From positions 16,579,534-16,643,533 of the forward strand of contig CAMZMU010000071.1 of the NCBI GenBank assembly GCA_947311845.1: a DNA stretch of 64,000 bases, written 5' to 3'. Below, in pieces: positions 57,216 through 64,000 of the stretch. A model generated the notes under the pieces. The model saw nothing but the letters and a program-made list of their open reading frames with translations. It was not told where the DNA came from and did not search any database. Origin of the DNA: Poa pratensis (lineage: Eukaryota; Streptophyta; Magnoliopsida; Poales; Poaceae). Each line of letters begins with the position of its first letter. Positions within the stretch are counted from its first letter, which is position 1. The translations under genes and the position numbers were made by a program.

Positions 57216-58493
57216 GAGGAACGCTCTATTCTTCCCCTTTTCTATTTCTTGCTGCTACAGTACTCCAGAGCTCCCTCGTCCGCTCCGGGCCGAGCCAAGG
57301 CTTTCTCCGACGGCGTTGCCGTCTGGAGATGGCCAAGGCGAGGCACCGGTTTAGCTAGGCTGTATAGTAGGCTTAGGTGTTTGTCCCCTGTGGCGTATTG
57401 GAGTTGGATACTGGATCTTTGCAACCAGATCTGGTGCGTCCTAGGGCTGGTGTTCTTCGCTGCTCTTCTCCAGCGGGAGTCATGGCTAGCGGGGAAGCTG
57501 GAGCTGGGCATCTCCACTAATAAGGTTGCTTCCCGGAGCTTTCCTATCCTTGCGCTTTGGCGTGGCGCGGGATGGTGGTCGTCGGGCGTCCCTGTACAGC
57601 TTCCGTGGAGGAAGACGAGTATGGCGAAGCTCGGTTAGGGCTCCTTCTTCTTCTTCAATAAGCGTCTTGCTGGCCAGATCTCGATCCAGCGAAGTGGTGC
57701 TCTGGCTATCTCTCCGGCCGGCCGTGGAGGCGAGGGGACGAGATGGAGCGGTGCTCATGGAGTTCGATCCGGTCTTGGCGTTGGGAGGTGTGATTTGCAG
57801 GAGTCCTGGAACCGCTCCTGCTGCACAGCGGAGGAGATGAAGCAGGCGGCCAAGCTCCAGAGGATGGAGGAGAAGGTCTGCATCGTCGTCTCGGCGACCT
57901 CTTCAATAAATAGGTTCGTAAATCTTTGCAGCGACGACAGAGTCTCTTCTGCTCATGTTCTTCTTCTTCCTGCTCGCCGTGGAGGTGCTGAGGAGAAGGA
58001 AATTGGTAGTGGAGGGATCTCTTGTTCGTTTCTGCAGCAGGGGAGGAGTTTCCACTTCTCTCGGGAGATTCCCAACGCCGGCGAAGGCGTCGTCGGTGTA
58101 CTCTACGGTCGAATGGCGACCTCTCCTTCCTCTTGCGTCGGGAACGGTTCCCTCCGGCCGACGCCAGATGGTCTTCATCAACCTCCAGGCCTTGTTGCCG
58201 AAACGGAGGCCCTTGCTAGCAGTGCAGTGTGCTCCCCCTTCATCGCCCCAAGTGGTTTCGTCCCCGGCGACGACGAAGGTGACTGTGCGGCGGCTTCAAT
58301 TAGCGGCAGAGAAGGAGCAGGCCTTGATTGCGTTTCTTGTTTTCATCTTGAGGTCCTATGTGTAAATTGTAGGGACTTGTTTGTTATCTCGGTTTCTCTT
58401 GAGTCCCTTAATGTAAAATGTATTTCTGCTGCTGAGAATTAATGAAGCTCCAGGTCCTTCGGGACCATTCCCTATTCAAAAAAAAAAAAAAAA
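57216..58493 (+). mobile_element. 1.28-kb poly(A)-tailed retroposon, no reverse transcriptase seen
   Basis: Ends in an A run (about 58478-58494) after TTCGGGACCATTCCCTATTC. The 8-bp string ACGTAAAG occurs immediately before (57208-57215) and after the tail (58494-58501), a target duplication typical of LINE-mediated insertion. The body is GC-rich, with several medium open frames and none recognisable (for example from 57955, MFFFFLLAVEVLRRRK). It could be a non-autonomous LINE-type element or a processed copy of a non-coding or diverged host transcript. Confidence 0.65.
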
Positions 58494-58501
58494 ACGTAAA
58501 G

Positions 58502-59411
58502 CATGTCCAAAAATTCACGTGCAAATGTTCAACTGAAGGTGAAGATCGGTAGGCTGGAGAAATGAAAATTGTGTTTAACTGTGAAATGTTCTTCAGGCTC
58601 TAGCCTCTTAAATGTTTTTGTGCATATTAGTTTACAAGAAAACCTTAGCCTGTGCAGTGCTTGCATTCACTGAATCATCAACATCTAATTGATATATCCT
58701 GAGGGAAGAAAGTCCAGTTTTTTCCATGGAGACTTGTAAAGGAAAAAGGATAAAACAAACCGCCAAGATGATAGTATGGTGCGATTATAGTACACAATTA
58801 TTGCCTCGCCTGCTTTCGCAGCACCTGAACTCAACGGTGTAGCAATGACATTGGCGCATGCTGCAACTGCACGTCTGCACCTTCGATCGGCACCTCCTCA
58901 CCTCACCCAAGCAGGCTGCAAGGAAGATTCTCCCCGGCTCCAATAATTGCCCATATAATAAAACCCTCGATCACGGACACGAAGGACGCGAAAAAGATGC
59001 GGAGCATGATCGCTACGAGTCCGGGACAATGGCCACTCGATTCCCTGTTAGCATGACTCCATCGAGGCCGCGCGGGTCTGTTTCTGTCCGCTGGAGTAAA
59101 AAAACATGGCCCAACGGGACAACGCAAACGGACCGAGGTCCAAATTTCAGTCCGCTGCGCGTCCGCCCGACGCATTTCTGGCCCAACGGGGCGGACGCGC
59201 GGCGGAGTGAAAACGCGTCCACGCGTGGTGTCCTCCCCGAGCCCACCTGTCGGCGACACGGCGTCGGTCAGCCTCCCCTGGCCCAGTCATTTTTAATGCC
59301 AGGGGATAGGGACGGCCAGCCCCCACCCACCCACTCCACTGCCCACTCCACTCCCTCTCCGGCGACCAAACCCTAGCCTCGCCGCAAACCCTAGTCACCT
59401 CCCTCGCCGCG
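58502..59411. other. Intergenic sequence with a GC-rich repeat
   Basis: The segment at about 59110-59230 is rich in CCAACGGG, GCAAACGGAC and GCGGACGCG motifs. It matches, in inverted orientation, motifs at 59702-59840, so the two are probably related repeat copies. The last 60 bases before 59412 contain AAACCCTAG-type leader sequence. Confidence 0.45.
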
Positions 59412-59609
59412 ATGCCGCTCCGATGGCCGGGGTTCGGCAAGGCCAAGAACGACCGCGAGGCGGGGTCGTCCTCTGGCCGCCGCTTCCGCACTCCCTCCCC
59501 GACGCCATCTCCTTCCCCACCCTCTTCACCGGCGCCGCTCCCGCCGTCTTCAACCTCGCGCCGCCGGGGGGCGAGGTTGCGCAGCGCGACCGCGTCTATG
59601 TACGCGTAA
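59412..59609 (+). CDS. Possible first exon of an unrecognised gene
   Basis: ATG in a good plant context (CGCCGCGATGCC) after a leader with AAACCCTAG motifs common in plant 5' UTRs. It encodes MPLRWPGFGKAKNDREAGSS, then a Ser/Pro-rich stretch. A second frame starting at 59423 is also open. No downstream exon is found before the poly-C tract and repeats, so it is at best a truncated gene or captured exon. Confidence 0.35.
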   Translation: MPLRWPGFGKAKNDREAGSSSGRRFRTPSPTPSPSPPSSPAPLPPSSTSRRRGARLRSATASMYA

Positions 59610-59624
59610 AATTGCCGTTTCTGG

Positions 59625-59646
59625 CCCCCCCCCCCCCCCCCCCCCC
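59625..59646. repeat. C22 homopolymer
   Basis: Twenty-two consecutive C on the plus strand. Its length may be a sequencing estimate. Confidence 0.95.
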
Positions 59647-59689
59647 TAAATATGAGAGAAAAAGGCTCATATATGGCCCGTTAGCTTAA

Positions 59690-59850
59690 AAAAAATCATG
59701 TGTCCGTTTGCGATGCGTCGGGCCGTTGGGCGCACTGCCACCAACGGCGGACAGGGGCGGACTAGGCATGTCCGTTTGCCGACGCAAACGGATAAAACGC
59801 GGACCAAACGCACGTCCGTTTGCATCGGCCCGTTGGAGTCATCCTTACGG
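59690..59850. repeat. GC-rich repeat with GTCCGTTTGC / CCCGTTGG motifs
   Basis: GTCCGTTTGC...GGGCCGTTGG appears at 59702-59730 and again at 59813-59838. A central palindrome, CCGTTTGCCGACGCAAACGG, lies near 59780. Probably a MITE-like element, but I cannot fix its ends or a target duplication. Confidence 0.5.
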
Positions 59851-62800
59851 AGCTGCGTACGTGCATTTCAGTGTCAGCTTCTTCTTCAAAAACGTGCGGC
59901 GTTTTGCATCTTCTCTGTGTGCCCGCCGCCTGCTGGGAGGTTTGGTTGCTGATAGGAGGAGGAGGAGCTCCTATGACATAAGCAGTTGCGTGGGATGCAG
60001 GTAGTAGCGTCTCACTCCACGAAGCTTAATCTGTCGCAAGAATCTAAAGAAACGGAGCACCTATCAGCATTGCAGGAAGACAACAAAAGCTAAGCCCAGA
60101 TCATAAGTCTCCCCGCCTGCCTCTCTGCAGCTCGTACCCGGGGTAGCTCGCTTCTGAAGCTTCCATCCAGGTGCACCGCCACCAATAATACAGCCTCCCT
60201 GTCTCCTCTCGTTGACACTGGGCACTAGGCAGGCAGAACGCCGGCGAAAGTTCAGACTTGAGAGATGAATATTCAGCATGGTGTGGTAGTGCACCCAACC
60301 TATGAACGAACCTATAGTAGCTCCCAACACCCGCATTCCTGTTTATTTCTTCGTGCCGGGCTCTGTTAGTCGGACAGGGATCCGCACTGCACTGCGCTTT
60401 TCCCTTTCGCGCGGCCATGCGCTGGGCGCTTTTGAGGCAATCATTCTGGGGCTGGGGAGCTGAAAACTACGTGCAATTGCTGCGTGCGCTGCTGCTCCAT
60501 TATTTGGATTCGGAGTGGACGATGTGTCGTCCTGACGCGCACCAACATGCTCTCAACCATCACTGTATGCAGGTGACTGCATGCACCGGAAGCTCAAGGT
60601 GACGACGAGGTGCGCTTCTTCGTCTCCATAGGTCTCAATGTCTGAAGCTATGATACGTTGGAGCCTAACGTTCCACTAGCTGTTGATACATCCGAGAGCA
60701 ACGTGATCTCCCAGCCACTTGCGCGACTGCTCGAGGATCTCGAGACGTGCCGGCCAGCCCGCAAAACATGCATGAAATCTTAGATTAGGCGCTATATGTA
60801 TGCTGTTTTGTGGCTCAGTTAGCACCTGTTTCCCGGCATCGTCAGTGGAGGCAGCATAGTAAAAGCTTGCTGACTAACAGCATGCCCTTGAGCTAGGCCT
60901 TGACTACACTGGATTAGACATATGTAGCCTGCTGCGATGATTCTCTGCCATGGCATGGCACCACCCATAATGCCCTCAATTATGCGCTAAAATATTGTTA
61001 GCCGCGTGAGGTGGCCGGTGAGCTCACGCACGGGCAGGACTTCTGAATTCTTGCTTGTGATCGGGTGGCCCTTTGTTTGCCCAAAAGTGTGTTTATATAG
61101 TCTTCTCTAGGAATGATAACTGACACCGATGGGGTGATGATTTACTATCCCATGCAATATAGTCCAACCATATATAACGATCGCGGCGCACAGCACAAGT
61201 ACAATAATTCACTCAACTAGCTAGGCTGGTATTTCTCGGAATCTCGATGCACTTGGTGGTGTAGCTTTTGGAAAGAATGATGAGGAAACACAAGTGTCTC
61301 CCATGGCGCTTAAACATGTGGCGGGTGACCGTTTTAAGGTTTTCTCCCTAGGTAAAGGGACACCCTACCGACCAGACATAGATGATGAGAAGTGGACGCC
61401 GGATATAACAGTCTCACACGTCTTGTTGGAGCGGTGTCGAAGGTGGTTTACATGAGCCTAGGTTTGGGTACATATGTGATCTCATAGTCTCTAGTCGAAA
61501 AAAACCTAAATCTCACTTCTCGGAAAGAAATCAGAAACTGTCCAAAACGGTGAGGGCATACAGATGTTTCCCACGAATGACAACTTGGCTAAATATATAC
61601 ACTTATCACTAAGTGTATATGGGGTCATGAGTTGGAATTTGTCACGATTACATAATCCGGTGCATGTCCCGGGTCACCTTTCAAGTGGTTGCAAGTACAC
61701 TTGGCAGTGTTTATAGGTAGGGTGGCATCTTACTTGGTATTAGAACTAGGTTTATGGATTTTATTGATTTTTCAGATGATGGGTTTTTATATGGAGCTTA
61801 GTTTTCGTGTATGGTGCGGCCCAGAATGAGCAGAAGGATCCTTTCCTTCGAGCGTTATTCAACCCTCTGTCCCTCATCCTCCCTCGCCGCCATCCTTTGC
61901 TTACGAGAAAAGCATCTACGGTTACGTAAGTGCATAATATATTGTTAAATATTTATGTTTTTTGATAAAAATATATTAATATCAAGAAGATATTAGTTAT
62001 ACATAGTCAAAATATTGACAATGGACACAACCAAATTGTCATAGAAAATAGAGAAAAAAATGAACATCGGGAGAGCTGCAACAAACAATATCACCAACCA
62101 CCAATGATGTGAACTCGAGGATAACATCCAACATATCGCCATCAAAACCGTCAATAAGAATTGGTGACATGATCCCGGTTGATTTGTCAGTGAGAATTTA
62201 GAGATAAACTAAGGGCAACTTTGATTGAAGCAAAGCATAGTTTCGCTTAATTTAATCCTGGCATCACAGGTTAATTGTGCTATTCTGGCAAGGCCCGCCA
62301 CTACCAAACTCTAGTTTACCAACCACCATGATAAGAGAGGAGAGATGCGATAGGTTGCTTTAGTTTTTTTCTCTTTGATAAATACACAGCCTTGGCCAAA
62401 GAGATAAGAACACCAAGTCAAAGATGGACGCTTCTCTGGGTAGCAATATAATTTTCAAACTTTTGGTGCTGGCTCCTATGAGACCCCAACAGCCGAGCAA
62501 TGACTTTTCTATTATCAATAAGCAGCTAATCTGTTGACTCTGAACCACGGAAATGAACCCACAAACCTGAAACCATGTGCTTATCATTCGTAATATATAT
62601 AAGTGCCGAAAAAGTCATTACTAATCACTAAGTACAGAACGACACATCGGATACCCCTCTATGAAAACGGCAGGCGTTAGGCGATGGAGAATCGCGCTTT
62701 CCGCACGGCCAGTGCGTACAAACCTGACCTGGGCCGTGGCTGGCCCGTCAACATAGGTAACGGAGAAAGTATTAACTCCGTTACCCATATTATTGGCAAC

Positions 62801-63016
62801 GGTCATAATTCTGGCTCCGTTTCCGATATGTGCCTCTATAGCAACGGAGACTTTTGTGTGTCCGTGTGCAATGTGGACACGTTCCATCTTCGTCGAATTC
62901 GATGCGAGCGGAGTAACTGCTATGGCGTAGTGGCGTAGTGACGCCGCGGCACCGCCCACTACTCATTAAAAACCCACGATCTCCCTGCTATCTCAGTACG
63001 CCACTTCGCCACAGCC
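59851..63016. other. Intergenic sequence, nothing assignable
   Basis: Short open frames only. 61930-62640 is AT-rich with some minus-strand protein-like stretches that I cannot classify. 62755-62900 has repeated AACGGAG/CTCCGTT motifs (for example AACGGAGAAAGTATTAACTC), perhaps an element terminus related to the CTGTTTCCGATG motif near 63717. Confidence 0.35.
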
Positions 63017-63612
63017 ATGGATACTCCTAGCAACTCCTCGGGCATTCGCCGCAGCAGTTTTTCTCGCTTTCGCTGAATTGGAACATCGTCGTCGTGCCGG
63101 AGGCCGTCGCGCAGAGGCACTGGCAATATAGGAGGCCAGTGCCCTGGTCAAATGTTAGCCTCCCCGCTGGCTGGCGCGTCAACCACAGGAGGGTGCCTAT
63201 GCCGCCGGAAGAGGACGCGGGATCCTCGGGCGCCCGCGACCGCAGCCGCTCGCCGCGGCGGAGAGACGCTCGTCCGCGGTCGCCTGGATGGAACCGCGTC
63301 ATCGTCGGGCAGGCCGTCGCGGAGCGGCACTGGCAATATAGGAGGCCAGTGCCATGGTCAAAGGTTCGGCTACCCGGTGGCTGGCACCTCAACCGCGCGT
63401 CGGTGCCTATGCCGCCAGAAAGAGTTGAGTTGCTTCAGAGCCGCCGGCTCCTCCTCCCGCCGGAGCTGCGCGATGATCCTGCCTACGACGACGAGATGTG
63501 GGAGGGGCGCACGGACGGCGATGACATCGTCGGCGAGGAGCCGCGCGACGACACGAACGACTACGCGGCTCTCCTCGCATACGAGCAGGAGAAGGCGGAG
63601 GCCGAGGAGTAG
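63017..63612 (+). CDS. Unrecognised protein with an internally duplicated RHWQYRRPVPWS motif
   Basis: A 172-codon open frame (63094-63612) includes two copies of an approximately 45-residue unit: AVAQRHWQYRRPVPWSNVSL and AVAERHWQYRRPVPWSKVRL, each followed by PxGW...N.R..VPMPP. Between them is an Arg/Ser-rich linker (SRSPRRRDARPRSP). The tail is acidic (DEMWEGRTDGDDIVGEEPRD). The unit extends upstream of 63094 (LNWNIVVVPE from about 63073). A possible start ATG at 63017 in a neighbouring frame (MDTPSNSSGIRRSS) runs into TGA at 63074-63076, so there is either a 1-bp frameshift or a different start. Stop TAG at 63610-63612. Family and function are not known to me. Confidence 0.55.
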
Positions 63613-63804
63613 TTATAGTTATTTATTTTTATGTTCTTCAACTTCAATACTAGTAGAGATCAGTATAAACCCAGTGTGTCAGTGAAAAAATCAAAGGAAA
63701 CGGTTGTTTATACCCTCTGTTTCCGATGTTCTACTTTGCTATAAATGCGCCCTTCTCACAGCCCTAAACTCCATCGCTCTCACTCTCAGTCTCACTCTCA
63801 AAGT
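63613..63804. other. 3' flank of the duplicated-motif gene
   Basis: AT-rich to about 63740, then TCTC-rich sequence leading into the minisatellite. No gene seen. Confidence 0.4.
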
Positions 63805-64000
63805 GCGGCGCGCATCTCCCTCCCTCCGACCGTGGCGGCGTGCATCTTCCTCTCCTCCGACCGTGGCGGCGCGCATCTCCCTCCCTCCGACCGTTGCGGC
63901 GCACATCTTCTTCTCCTCCGACCGTGGCGGCGCGCATCTCCCTCCCTCCGACCGTATCGGCGCGCATCTTCCTCTCCTCCGACCGTGGCAGCGTGTACCC
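63805..64000. repeat. 30/31-bp minisatellite running off the window edge
   Basis: At least six units with core GCGGCGCGCATCTCCCTCCC then TCCGACCGTG, alternating between CTCCCTCCCTCC and CTTCCTCTCCTCC variants, so the true unit is a dimer of about 61 bp. The last unit continues past 64000. Confidence 0.9.

Noticed and set aside
59698..60004. Open frames in the GTCCGTTTGC repeat
   Set aside because: They follow repeat sequence and have no gene context.
63764..63967. Arg/Gly-rich minus-strand frame in the minisatellite
   Set aside because: Simply the translation of a 30/31-bp tandem repeat.
1..64000. CRISPR arrays, tRNA or rRNA genes, bacterial operons
   Set aside because: None found; repeats here are transposon or minisatellite repeats, and gene structure with introns is plant-like.

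Overview
The window is nuclear DNA from a large, repeat-rich grass genome, most likely a Triticeae species or a close relative. The signs are a BARE/Angela-like solo LTR with the characteristic ATGCCCTAGAGGCAAT end, long Ty3/gypsy elements of the Tat, Athila and Tekay lineages, a CACTA (En/Spm) DNA transposon, hAT-type MITEs, and a grass MATH-BTB gene. I see no rRNA, tRNA, CRISPR or prokaryotic features. Nearly all the sequence is nested mobile elements, and exact target-site duplications (TSDs) allow most of the nesting to be unpicked.

Region 1 (166-24629) is one minus-strand MATH-BTB (BPM-like) gene, now a pseudogene blown apart by three insertions. A Tat-lineage gypsy element (564-13777, TSD GTTAT) splits the BTB domain. 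A 117-bp hAT-like MITE (14137-14253) splits the MATH domain. An Athila-lineage gypsy element (14575-24622, TSD TTGTC) sits four bases after the start of the ATG. The Athila element is itself broken in its RNase H region by a BARE/Angela-like solo LTR (18168-19772, TSD ATGAT). The Tat element carries an intron-containing gene on the opposite strand to gag-pol (2434-6174).

Region 2 (24979-54396, TSD CAA) is a 29-kb CACTA transposon inserted about 350 bp upstream of the MATH-BTB start codon. It has diverged CACTA termini with subterminal TGACGAAA-type motif clusters, a TNP2-type transposase gene (25768-29298, two single-base frameshifts), and a TnpA-like Transposase_24 gene (about 37290-53929). 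Between these lies cargo: an intact-looking five-exon gene with two B3 DNA-binding domains (31131-29650, minus), a decayed DEDDy 3'-5' exonuclease gene (31567-32691), a tandem array of roughly 500-bp units (about 33085-34790), and an unrecognised acidic gene fragment (34957-36492). A Tekay-type chromovirus with 3.9-kb LTRs (38205-52153, TSD TACAT) sits inside one intron of the TnpA-like gene and carries an extra coiled-coil ORF ahead of gag.

Region 3 (54397-64000) holds smaller pieces: the 3' remnant of an L1-type LINE, a 160-bp hAT MITE with a perfect 8-bp TSD, a 1.28-kb poly(A)-tailed retroposon with an 8-bp TSD and no visible reverse transcriptase, a possible first exon beside a C22 tract, an unrecognised ORF with an internally duplicated motif, and a 30/31-bp minisatellite at the window edge.

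By-eye LTR comparison orders the large insertions: Athila element oldest (LTRs about 95% identical), Tat element intermediate (about 97%), Tekay element youngest (about 99%). The most interesting assembly is the CACTA element with the intact double-B3 gene placed between its two transposase genes.
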